Origin: Ophiura sarsii
Taxonomy: Eukaryota; Echinodermata; Ophiuroidea; Amphilepidida; Ophiuridae
DNA: 64,000 bases
Reading direction: 5' to 3'
NCBI GenBank assembly: GCA_035610835.1
Contig: CM069449.1
Coordinates: 61,962,292-62,026,291 of the forward strand
Under the pieces are notes generated by a model. It did no database searches and had not been told where the DNA came from. It saw only the letters and a list, made by a program, of their open reading frames with translations. Each line of letters begins with the position of its first letter. The first letter of the stretch is position 1. The position numbers were made by a program, and so were the translations under genes. Positions 45,724 through 56,535 of the stretch are shown in pieces.

Positions 45724-46150
45724 TATACTTAAAGATGTACATCGTTTTGTCTAAACTTGAACAGTTAGTAACCTGTTTAAAGAAAAAAATCGTCTGATCC
45801 ACATGTGTTACCCTGATCCAAGCGTCTCATTTCTGTGTTGGGCGAAATGGATTGGCGCATGTTTGCCAGCAAAACGGTATTGCCGTGTTGATGAATCTGT
45901 TGATCAGGAGCACATGCTTTCAAGATCGCGCAGTCAGGATTTGTTTTGTTTTGATTTGTTTAGTTATATGGGCGATGGGTGGGGGAAGAGGGGACCTGGG
46001 GGTGAGAGGGGGTCTGGGGAGGTGGAAGGGGGTCTGGGAAGGTGTAAAAGCCCAACAAATACTTTGATTTTTTTTTTTTAAATCTTCCAATTATTTTTTA
46101 ATATTTGGTTTTTTATTTTAAAACTATTGTAGGATTTAATGTTTGGGGTA
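45724..46150. other. No gene; G-rich tract
   Basis: The plus strand at 45970-46045 is a run of GGG blocks (GGGTGGGGGAAGAGGGGACC onwards) that fits a G-quadruplex pattern. Confidence 0.6.
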
Positions 46151-46159
46151 GGGGAATAC

Positions 46160-47293
46160 TATACCTAACTTCACGTAGCTTTTCGAACGTTACGGAACCC
46201 CCGTGTTGTGTGGTGGCATATAAACCCAATTTTCAGTGGTATGCACTTACCGTCCAGGCTACATTTGACGTCTTAGAAAATGTCACTTGGGCTTAGCAAA
46301 TACTACAGAGTTACAGATATAATTCAAACATGAACATCGGTGGATTACATCGTCGTCAAATTATATTTGAAGAAAATGGTGTGGTCGAAAAAAACCATGA
46401 TTCGGCGACATTGTTTTGATAACGTCACTTCTGATTGCTTCGGACACGTCCAGGGAGGGGAAATTCGAATAGCAAAACAAGAGCCTCCCATGGGCATATG
46501 GGCGTGGGTACGAGAGATGTGACTCGTAAATCGAGGGCGATGCTATGATTGACAATACGAAAGTCCTTATAAGGCAAATGAGACGCGCGATGTGACTCGC
46601 AAATCGAGGGCGCTATCACATTAGAGGCTTCAATCTCGGCAATTACTTATGAGTTTAGCACGTGCGCGATATTTTGCATTCGCTGGGATATGCCGTATAC
46701 TTCATGAATTTTTCGCCATTAAATAATTTAATAAATCACTTTATAAAGTTCTTGTATGTATTTATATGAATTCTGTTTTATCTCTTGCATTGTTTTATAT
46801 GTTTTTGTTGTATTTCTGAAACCTAGATGAGGTCTAAATGAGATAAATTTAAAAAAACCACCTATAAAATACTTACATGGAGTATACGGTTTATTTCGTG
46901 TATCCGACTGTTTTGACTATCTGCGGTCCGACAAATCAATGCGTGGAATTCGGGGATTTTGACAGTTGTTGAAGAGAAACAGGTGGTACACACAAAGGAA
47001 GCCAGTATCTTAATCCGTTTAGACGACATGTATTCACGAATTTTCATTTTCACACCTCAGATAATGCGCTGTTTTTCTGCTTCCGTTTTTCGGTTTTAAA
47101 AATAAGGTAGGTAGGAATGCTCTGTAGGAAAACGTATTACTGATAATCTTATTTGCAAACGTCTAACCTTTGCGGTGTTCAAGAAATATTTTTATGTGAA
47201 CTACTCGCTGCTGTGACACAGTTGTATCGGCTTTGAAACCAGGGGCTATGTCAGGTAGCTATTGCAAGCAATAGCTACGTGAAGTTAGGTATA
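46160..47293. mobile_element. Mutator-like (MULE-type) non-autonomous element
   Basis: Ends TATACCTAACTTCACGTAGC and complement, flanked by an exact 9-bp duplication GGGGAATAC (46151-46159, 47294-47302). Nine bases is the usual Mutator-type target length. Two GTGACTCG(T/C)AAATCGAGGGC segments lie inside. No transposase ORF. Confidence 0.8.
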
Positions 47294-47335
47294 GGGGAAT
47301 ACATTGTAACAATGTACTTGTAAACTACGGTATTA

Positions 47336-47588
47336 TAGTCGTCGTCAGAATACTTCGGCACTTTTTTCTGTGACAACTGCGTACAGCGTAAACACGGAAG
47401 TGCGTTGTAGAACAGCGTCACAACAGCGTTATCTTTGAGCAGTTCGACGCGTCACAGCCCCTGTAATCCGATTGGCCGATTGTATCTATGGGTCATGAAT
47501 GTCCCCGCCCACACGCTTATTTGAAGTTATTAACTAGACGCGCGCATTGGCGGTTTTAAAAAGTGCTGAAGTATTCTGACGACGACTA
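47336..47588. mobile_element. 253-bp TA-target MITE
   Basis: TAGTCGTCGTCAGAATACTT and complement, arms about 30 bp, TA on both sides (47334-47335, 47589-47590). Confidence 0.8.
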
Positions 47589-47589
47589 T

Positions 47590-48551
47590 AGTGAATAGCA
47601 AGGTTTGGTTTGGGAGTCTTTTGGGCTACTTTGGGCTAAAAAAATATTGAGCCCTTTTGGGCTGAAAAATGGTTCAACGTTAAACATGGCATATATAATG
47701 AATCAAAGTTTTTGCATTGAAACACTGTTATAAAAACCATCAATTTTACAGCACATTTTGCTCCATAACTTCACTTATACTTAACCCTCTCATTTTAAAA
47801 AGGGGATTACATGATCTTTCCATCAATACTAATAACATTTAAAATTCAACATTTCTAAAAAAAATATGAAATCCCTAACATTGATAAAAAACTAAATATT
47901 CATTGAAAATGAAGTGAATGTGCCAGCTTTTCAATACAATAATATAATATTTTATTGGTCAATTGTGTACATGATTGTATGTATGTCTCTAGTACAACAA
48001 ATCATACTTAGTGATATTTGTCATCAGTTGGTATTATTCATCATAGGGTATTTTGCATGTTTCACTATCTGTCCCCATCCTAAGTATGACTCCTTCTAAA
48101 TATGATTTTCGTGTTAATTTCTGTATCGCTTACCAGAGCTCAAAAACACACTTCTTTGTGATTATTCTTATCTACTCTTTCTCATCTATCTTGCCATTCG
48201 TTTAACATTTTGTACAAAGGAAACAAATGCACTATTCCCTTGAAATTTAAAGCGAAATTCTAATCCCATTCACTTTACGGCACTCGCGATGTTTATCGAA
48301 ATCGGCGCCATGTTTTATTAATGATAGTCTCATATTAATATTTTCGTTAGTTCGTAATGGTGTGCATAGCGTATATAGATGTTTGTTATTTTGCGGTGGG
48401 GTATGAGACTAATCTGGACCGCGAAACTCCCGAAATGTCTAAAAAAAATTCTGCCATTGCATTTACACGGCGGAGAATTATGATTAAATATTGGAATAAT
48501 TTAGCATTTTCATGTTTTAAAAAGTGGCTGGAAAGAAAGATGAGGACTTTA
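47590..48551. other. No gene seen
   Basis: AT-rich; 47886-47975 is the point where unit B resumes similarity (TATTCATTGAAAATGAAGTG). Confidence 0.5.
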
Positions 48552-49815
48552 GGCCAAATAAAAAAAACCATATGTTTCTCGTCCCCGCCCGCTTCCTTTT
48601 TAGGGGCCGCCTCCTTTTATTTATTATTTATTATTAAAAAAAAAAAAAAAAAAAAAAAATTTTTTTTTTTTTTACAATTTTTTTTTTTTGAAGTCCAAAA
48701 GTATATAAAACATGACCTTAGATGACCTAAATTTGACCCGAAATAATTCACTTAATATCCCATGATCCACACCATAGCTATGGTAATTTATAACTTAAGA
48801 TCCTACCTTATAAGTACATTGATATTTCATAATATTCTGATTAAAAGTATGACTTTTGAGAACCGTTTTCAGTGTAAAAAATACCATTATTGTTTTATTG
48901 TGATAACATCTAACTAAATTTAGTAAACTACATGTATACATGTACATTTTGCTTGTTATGGCAATAGAAGTGTTGCCTGTAACATGATGCAGCATTAAAA
49001 AGATTTATGTTTGAATAAATTATTTCAATTTTGTTTAAATTAATTTTTAATTTGAAGTCAAAAAAATTATAACTTTATTTCTTATGCATGTGATCTGGTA
49101 AAAAAAGATGTTTCATGTATGTATGATGGAAATAATAACACATATGTTTTGAATGCATTTTATTATCTTTAATACACAGATTTACCATTTTGCATTACCA
49201 CATCACATGTATAAGAACCACAAAAATAATGTCTGACTTCAATTTGCAAATATATTTTAATCATTATTTTATTGTTATATCATGTAACATGCAACACTTC
49301 TCTTCCCATATTAAATGAAAATATACTAAATTTAGGTATTTTTCAAATTTTAAATAATTTGCTATGTAACATGTAGACTTTAAAACCTCTACCGATAGCC
49401 CCCTACCTTGGGGCTATCGGACGTCGGAACTCTGTCCATTTTTTATAGGAAGGCTGTATTTTAAAGAGTACTACCATATGGACCATGTAGTTTCTTCGTA
49501 CGATGCTTTGTTAAGAAGTTACAAGCAACACTTCTCTTCCCAAGAAGTTACAAGCAACACTTCTCTTCCCAAGAAGTTACAAGCAACACTTCTCTCCCCT
49601 AGAAGTAATACAAGCAACACTTCTTAAGTTCTTGTTTGTCTAACAATTGTCTCTTTCTCAATTGTCATTTCATTTAATAGGGAAAACACAATAGATTGCC
49701 AGATATCTCAAACGGCGGCCATTTTGAAAAATAATAAATAATAAATAATAAGCCCCTCATCCTCCTTTTTTTGAAAAACCTGGACGAGAAACATTTTTTT
49801 TTTTTTTACTTGGCC
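48552..49815. mobile_element. Large Harbinger-like MITE, composite
   Basis: GGCCAAATAAAAAAAACC to ACTTGGCC between TTA duplications (48549-48551, 49816-49818). GACGAGAAAC/GTTTCTCGTC lies next to each end as in 61402-61860. The interior holds an A-run/T-run (48636-48694), a perfect hairpin (49388-49418) and a 28-bp tandem repeat. Confidence 0.65.
49515..49625. repeat. 28-bp tandem repeat
   Basis: About four units of AAGTTACAAGCAACACTTCT + CTTCCCAAG, the last diverged. Confidence 0.9.
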
Positions 49816-50844
49816 TTATGAAGGTGCGTAGCTAGTATGAAAATCAACGGAAAAGCTGTTTTGCTGTATTCACCCACAACTCATTTGAGTTGCACTCCAT
49901 TCACTTCATACAGCAAATTAAATTGACAGTTTCTCGCAATACAATTTCCCCATACGTTGGTAGGGAAGAAAAAAACACACCAACGTATGGGTTTCCTGTA
50001 CTACTACTAGTAATAGTATGTCTCTATTCTATGACAATGTATACACCAGATCGCACCACCAATGCAAATGAGTGTTTATATCTCCGAACAAATAGCTTCA
50101 CAGGAACTTTTAATTTATTAAACTTCTTACCTTTTCAGATGACATGTCAGTCCCAATTATGTTTCAAACATTATATTATAGTGCCGAGATAAACATGATA
50201 AACGAATGATACGAATAATAATTACATTTTTACAATGAATGAAAAGTACCGGGATGAGAATTAGGTAACGAGAGCCTGTGTGCAATGACCGCTTTTAGCC
50301 TTTTGAGGGCAGTAAATAAAAATGCAAAGACAACCCTGAAGACAATAGACAGACGAAGGTGGACATGAATGGCCGTACATTTTTAATCCTGTTGGACTGT
50401 TGGTTTCAATGTAAAAATGGATTTAGACTATATGATTTCAGAAATTTCATCACATGTTGGCATTAAATTATATCATTCTGAAACCGCTGGATTTGGAAAT
50501 GATCCACTCCAGTGTTTATCTCCAGTGTAAGCATCATTTTTGAATACATGATCGGTTCGTCAGTCTACTCCAAAAAAATGGAGCCTCCATAGGGGTTAAT
50601 CGGGGGGGGGGGGGATATCCCCAATATTTGACCATTGGGGGATGGCCTATGTAATCATCACCCTCCCCCAATGATATGCATGATAAAATGCTCACCGTAA
50701 TAGAAATGTCTATTCAGAACAATGATTAAGCTGAACTACAATTTCGCGCGCATTTTCCACCAAAATATTTGTTGACACACTTTTTTTTAATGCTCCCACG
50801 CCCCTTTGACATCCCGAAAATGTTGATGCTGCCACTGGCATAGA

Positions 50845-52345
50845 CTTGGCAACTTACTCTGATATACTGCTATCCACAGAAGATAGCAACTTATCTGATA
50901 GACTTGGTATCGATTGAAGCCTAGTAATTTACTCTGATAGACTTGCTATCTACTCAAGATAGCAACTTACCCTGAAGATAGACTTGCTATCTACTGAAGA
51001 TAGCAATTTATTCTGATAGACTTGGTATCAATTGAAGAAAGCAATTTACTCTGATAGACTTGCTATCTACTGAAGATAGCAACTTACTCTGATATACTTT
51101 CTATACTGAAGATAGAAACTTATTCTGATAGACTTGCTATATCACTGAAGATTGCAATTTACTCTGATACATACTTGCTATCTATTGAGGATAGCAACTT
51201 ACCGTGATAGACTTGCTATCTACTGAAGATAACAACTTACTCTGATATACTTGCTATCTACTGAAGATAGCAACTTATTCTGATAGACTTGCTATCTACT
51301 GAAGATAGCAACTTACCCTGATAGACTTGCTATCTACAGTCATCAAAAAAAGTAACTATACAGGTAATAAATGGGCTTCTAACTCTTAAAATATATATCC
51401 TACCTAGAAATATTAATTCATAAAGTTGTTGAGAAATTCGTCTTCTTTAATATGAGATATGGCACGCTAGGATCGGGTGATTATTGAGGAAGTGGCACTC
51501 AAAAATGTAAGGTGAAGTCCGATTTTCATTTTCACATTTTTATTTTCCAAATCTACGGGTATCTTATTGATTACCGGTAGTGCAATTGGGGGATACATTC
51601 GCAGGTTGGACAGTCGGCCCCCGGGAGTCGGCCGCATTGTTCCGATGGATCAATACGCCACACACACGCTACCTGTCATTCTCTCCCCCGTGTTGAAATG
51701 TAAAATGTGAATTTGAAATTGTGACTTTCCCTTACATTTTGGATTGTCGCTTCTTAAATATTCAACCGATCCTAGCGTGCAATATCTCATATTAAAGAAG
51801 ATAAATTTCTCAACAACTTTATGATTTAATATTTCCAAGTAGGATATATATTTTTAGTGTTAAAAGTACATTTATTACCTGTATAGTTACTTTTTTTATG
51901 ACTGTATACTGAAGATAGCACCTTACTCTGATATACTTGCTATCTACTGAATATAGCAACTTATTCTGATAGACTTGGTAACAATTGAAGATAGCAATTT
52001 ACTCTGATAGACTTGCTATCTACTGAAGATAGCAACTTATTCTGATAGAATTGGTATCAATTAAAGATAGCAATTTACTCTGATAGACTTGCTATCTACT
52101 GAAGATAGCAACTTATTCTGATAGACTTGCTATCTACTGAAGATAGCAACTTACCCTGATAGACTTGCTAACTTACTCAGATATACTTGCTATCTACTGA
52201 ATATAGCAACTTATTCTGATAGACTTGGTATCAATTGAAGATAGCAATTTACTCTGATAGACTTGCTATCTACTGAAGATAGCAACTTATTCTGATAGAC
52301 TTGGTATCAACTGAAGATGGCAATTTACTATGATAGACTTGCTAC
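50845..52345. repeat. 38-bp palindrome-bearing satellite, unit A
   Basis: The monomer GATAGACTTGCTATCTACTG + AAGATAGCAACTTATTCT contains the dyad GCTATCTACTGAAGATAGC. A second form (GGTATCAATTGAAGATAGCA) alternates with it, giving 76-bp dimers. The array is interrupted by the MITE at 51337-51904. Confidence 0.92.
51337..51904. mobile_element. 568-bp palindromic TA-target MITE inside the satellite
   Basis: CAGTCATCAAAAAAAGTAAC and the complement of GTTACTTTTTTTATGACTG, arms of about 200 bp, TA duplicated (51335-51336, 51905-51906). Removing it and one TA restores a perfect satellite monomer. Confidence 0.92.
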
Positions 52346-52489
52346 GCACAGAACTTCCAAACCTGTTCTACCACTGACTGTACTCGGAGTTCATGGGTTA
52401 CCGTACATGAGTGCTAATCAAGATGGCGCGGCAACGTAGCATACAAGCTGCATTAGACCTATCATGATACAGACAGCCGGAATAACTCG

Positions 52490-54005
52490 TTAAAAAATAA
52501 ATCGTCAACTCGTCAATAATCACGTCACCTGTAAATTATGTCACAATTATCTAGTCAATAATCACGTCATCTGTAAATATGTCCCAATTATCTAGTCAAC
52601 GGTGATCGATTTGTGTGAAATAATGTGTGTAGCAAAATTCCTACAGTTCATGAAAAATGATAAACTGTTACATTGAAATGCAAGTATAAAAAAGTATAAA
52701 CTCAGTTTATAAAACTCAAATTCCTCAGTGTGGAGCATTTAGCGACGTCATATGTAAATTATGTCGCAATTATCTAGTCAATAATAACATCGGCTGTAAA
52801 TTATGTCGCAATTATCTAGTCAATAATCAAGTCATCTTTAAATTATCTTATCTTGTCAATTATGATCACGTCATCTAACGTTGATCAATGGGACACAGTT
52901 TTGTTATCTGAGATAACAAAACTAAAGTAATGATTTTTGGTACCACCTACATTTTAAATAGATTTAGTCATGTTACTCTCTCCTACAAGAATTCAATTAT
53001 TGAAATGGTAAATGAATTCAAATATCTTGGTGTAAAATTTGATAAGAATATGTCATGGTCATCACATGTAGATTATTTATCTAATAATATCTCAAAAAGA
53101 ATTGGTATTATTAGAAGTGTTAAGTATTTTCTCCCACATAATACTCTTTTGATGTTATCAAATGCTCTTGTAATGCCTCACTTTTATTATGCTAGCCAAG
53201 TATGGTCTAACTGTTCTCAGACGTACCAAACTAAACTGCAGACTCTCCATAATCTTTTAGCCAGAATAATTTTATCTGCTGATATTAGAACACCTATTAA
53301 TGATATGATGACTTTACTCAAGTGGGTAAAACTAAATGAAAGGTGGACAAAACAAATGCTTATCATTGTATTCATATTAAGAAATATCAGTCCAAATTAT
53401 TTATCATGCCAATTTGATTTTGTACATAATATTAATAGTCATACTTATACAACAAGAAATCATACATCAAATTCTCTATTGATTGCCAAATCTAATAGCA
53501 ATTCTGGTAAACGTACATTTCATGCCAGAGCTTCTTCTCTTTGGAACAATGTTTCACCCAAAATACGTATTGAGTTGAGGAATATGTCACTAAGTCAATT
53601 AAGTCATGTTTCACTTCTTCAAACTAAATTATAATTATTTAGTATGGTATTATCTTCTTTGTAAATAATCTGTTTATGTATGCATAAAATGAGGGCCTAC
53701 TTGGAAAGCAGTGTTTGTACACTGAAGTATCTTACCCTCAATAAATAAAGCATAAATAAAAATCTGTAAATTATGTTGCAATTATCTAGTTATTTATCAC
53801 ACGTCGTCTGTAAATTATGTTGCAATTATCTAGTCATTTATCACATCATCTTGAAATTATATTGTCATCTCATCATTTATCTCATCATCTGGAAATTATG
53901 TTGAAATTATCTTGTCAATTATCTGGTCATCTTGAAATTATGTTGCAAATATCTAGTCATTTATCTCGTCATGTCATCATCTGGTTAACTCGTCATGACC
54001 CTTCA
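52490..54005. repeat. About 40-bp minisatellite split by a LINE
   Basis: Units of the type ATCTGTAAATTATGTCGCAA + TTATCTAGTCAATAATCACG occupy 52490-52880 and 53761-54005; the LINE 3' end lies between. Confidence 0.85.
52909..53762 (+). mobile_element. CR1/Jockey-like LINE 3' end, open frame
   Basis: The 234-codon frame 52930-53634 encodes the C-terminal reverse-transcriptase region: FKYLGVKFDKNMSWSSHVDY, a PHFYYASQVWSNC block, LARIILSADIRTP and a terminal RASSLWNNVSP box. It is 5'-truncated but has no stop, so it is fairly young. The 3' end has AATAAATAAAGCATAAATAAA. The 22-kb LINE is a distant relative. Confidence 0.88.
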
Positions 54006-54065
54006 GGGCCACTGTATGTTTGAACTGATTTAATAAATCGGAGAAATCGGGACCTGAATATTTGG

Positions 54066-54235
54066 ACTCATCCTGTAGACTGTTAAGCATATAATTGTTG
54101 TTGATTATTAGACTCTGTAAATGTTGAGATGGGCATAATATTGTCTTATAATGAAAGCATAGGCATATTGTTGTGGTTGTGGATTACTAATATGACTGTT
54201 AAGTTAGGCATTATATTAATCTGTATCTGTAACTG
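54066..54235. repeat. Remnant of the 42-bp satellite, start of unit B
   Basis: Degenerate units (TTGTTGATTATTAGACTCTG, GCATATTGTTGTGG) corresponding to the array at 34.1-35.6 kb. Confidence 0.75.
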
Positions 54236-54248
54236 GACTAAAAGTTAA

Positions 54249-54415
54249 AGGCGAGCTACCACTCTGGGTTACTAGCCACATCCAGTTCTTTTGGAAATTT
54301 GACAAGGTTACAATTTCTCCATGTCAACTAGCTTTAACTCTGTACAGTCCGTCATCAAATGAACAGGTGTATGACCAGTTCGTCTGTGGTGAACTACCGA
54401 AGTGGTAGGCCAGCT
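54249..54415. mobile_element. TTAA-target MITE, family 3
   Basis: AGGCGAGCTACCAC and the complement of GTGGTAGGCCAGCT, TTAA at 54245-54248 and 54416-54419. Length 167 bp. Confidence 0.7.
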
Positions 54416-55057
54416 TTAAACCAGAACTAACTGCTTTTAATTTGATTGATAATTCGTTAGATAATGGTATTCTGACGAGTTATCAATGTTCTTTTGACGC
54501 TCATTTGTATAACTTGCAATTTTTGGCAAATTTCAATCTTGAGTGACAATCTGAGTACCAAATTGTAGCTACATGTATGAGAGTTCCTGAACCATTTGTA
54601 TAAATTACATCAAAAGAATGGTCTATTCACAGTCATAACTGCTACGAAAACTGGGTATACTTCCTTTTTGTGTTCAGTTTATACATGTCATTTGGGTATT
54701 CCATTTGGGTATTCTGCAAGCTACAGTGGACGTTGTAAACACGAAATTGCTTGCATTTTAGTTTGCGTTTTAATAGGAATTAGTGTTATCAGGATATATA
54801 GGTTGTGAAATATAAGTTTGGGAACTGAGAAACATGTTATGTGTTTTTCAGTTAAAATCGATATCAAATTAAAACATTTTTTATATCTCCAACATCACAC
54901 CAAATAAAAAATAAAAAATCATTAAAACACAACAATAATTTTGAGGATGATTAAAAGGACAAGAAAACTCAAACTCTAGTCGTAATAAGTCTATAGTCTT
55001 AGAAACTTTGTCCCCATTTTGAGATAAATTGAAAATAAAGGTTCTACATCAAATCTG

Positions 55058-55129
55058 ACGATACTGGGATTTGAACCCAGGTCCTTTTGGTCCCAAAGCG
55101 AATGTCATAACCATTAGACTAGTTAGGCG
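55058..55129 (-). repeat. tRNA-Pro-like SINE head or pseudogene
   Basis: On the minus strand: A box TAGTCTAATGG, anticodon region CGCTTTGGGACC (TGG as in tRNA-Pro), B box GGTTCAAATCC. The acceptor stem does not pair. Absent from unit A, so it arrived after duplication or was lost there. Confidence 0.55.
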
Positions 55130-55287
55130 CAGTGACGTAACCAGAGGGGGCTTGCCCCCCCCCCCCCCCAAATGAAATGACAAACTCTATGTATACCTGT
55201 GTATACTAAAAAAAGAGGTCAGATATGCCCCCCCCCCCCCCCCCCCCCCCCGATGACCCCAAATTGAAGACCCTAGTTACGCTATTG
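55130..55287. mobile_element. hAT-type MITE, CAGTGGCGTA family
   Basis: CAGTGACGTAACCAG to CTAGTTACGCTATTG with an exact 8-bp TSD GTTAGGCG (55122-55129, 55288-55295). The core is long C-runs. It cuts into the tRNA-like sequence. Confidence 0.88.
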
Positions 55288-55601
55288 GTTAGGCGCATAG
55301 GCGGTAAGTATTGTGTGTATTACGGAATGGATATAACTCGCATTATAGAAGTCTTTGCACTAGACCAATTTGTGATAGTTTATTACTCATTGGTAGAACC
55401 ATTTTATCAGCATCTGTTTGATGCTCTACCCATGGTAACATACATGACAAGTATAGGACGTCATCATGGAACATTGAAAGTAAGTTGGGCACAAAGGCAT
55501 CAGCAAATTATATTTCTCACTGTAGTATAGTATCAATTAGAAAATCCCCTGAAGCGTGTCAATTGCATCCTTCTGGCTCTGGGGATTTTGTTTGCTTTAT
55601 A

Positions 55602-56211
55602 CAGGGTGTCTCAGAATGATCTATTCTATACCGAGGTAATACAAAATAAAATCACGGTATAAACTTTATTAATATTGTCCGAATCGTGTTCATATATTTC
55701 TTGCGCAAACGCCCAGCTTTCTTAATTAAGAATTTTAGATTTTGAAAATCAGACATTTCTGACGGAAAATACAGACTTTTTTGTAACGATAGTGGATACC
55801 AAGTTTTTGTCAAGCTTTTTGATAGCAATCGATTGTTTCGTGCATAGAAAACAAAGCTTTGATTGAATAGGGCAGGATTTGTTTTGCTTCAGTGCTTTAT
55901 CCTTCCTTTCTTTGGCGGGAATATTGTATATATATACCTCATGAGGTGTGGGGTTCATTGTTTGAAATGCTGGTAGTGCTAGAGAGAATAGAGCTTTAAA
56001 GATGAATGATGCGAGCAAAAATATGAAAATAGTTTTTTTTATTAATTTTTGATTATGTCTTGCCACAGCAGAACAAAAAGAGATATCTCACTGAAATTAA
56101 TGGAATAAGTAGGAAACATTTCCACTATCATATCGCAAGTGTTTTAAATTGAAACACTATTGTCTTATATTTTTAACTGAAACCTGGTATAGATCATTCT
56201 GAGACACCCTG
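55602..56211. mobile_element. 610-bp mariner-type MITE, unit B only
   Basis: CAGGGTGTCTCAGAATGATC and the complement of GATCATTCTGAGACACCCTG between TA dinucleotides (55600-55601, 56212-56213). CAGGGTGTC-type ends are common in Tc1/mariner elements. Unit A shows the empty site near 38095 (TTTGCTTTATAAATTA). Confidence 0.92.
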
Positions 56212-56535
56212 TATTAGATCATTATTTGCTACCTAAATAAAGTATGACCTGAAAGTATCCATGTTTGAATGCTTTAAAAACTGCTGCTAAACTTAAACCA
56301 AATATAAGCTCATGCATGCATGCCAAGATCTCAATTGATTGAATAGCCCCATGTTCTCATGCATTAGACACTGGCCCATATTAAATGTTTTATGTGTCTC
56401 TTGTGGCAACCCAAACATGGAAGGAGATCCAGAGAACAACCCAGAAAAGACGACATCAGGATTCTTACAGAGGACACTGGCTTAAGTGGACAAGATCTGA
56501 AAATTGCATGAATGATGGAGCTGTGTGGAAAGCCA

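Larger units (their letters stand above)
50047..52373. repeat. Segmental duplication, unit A right part
   Basis: Matches 61866-63899: the CAGATCGCACCACCAATGCA stretch, GAGAGCCTGTGTGCAATGAC, the 38-bp satellite and its common right edge GCTACGCACAGAACTTCCAA. Confidence 0.9.

Noticed and set aside
48636..48694. Poly(A)/poly(T) as a retrocopy tail
   Set aside because: A-run followed by T-run inside a MITE with no upstream coding sequence; simple repeat.
50845..52345. CRISPR-like array
   Set aside because: Repeats are contiguous, with no unique spacers, in a eukaryotic genome; it is a satellite.
55058..55129. Functional tRNA-Pro
   Set aside because: A and B boxes are good, but the acceptor and anticodon stems do not pair and a MITE abuts the 5' end.
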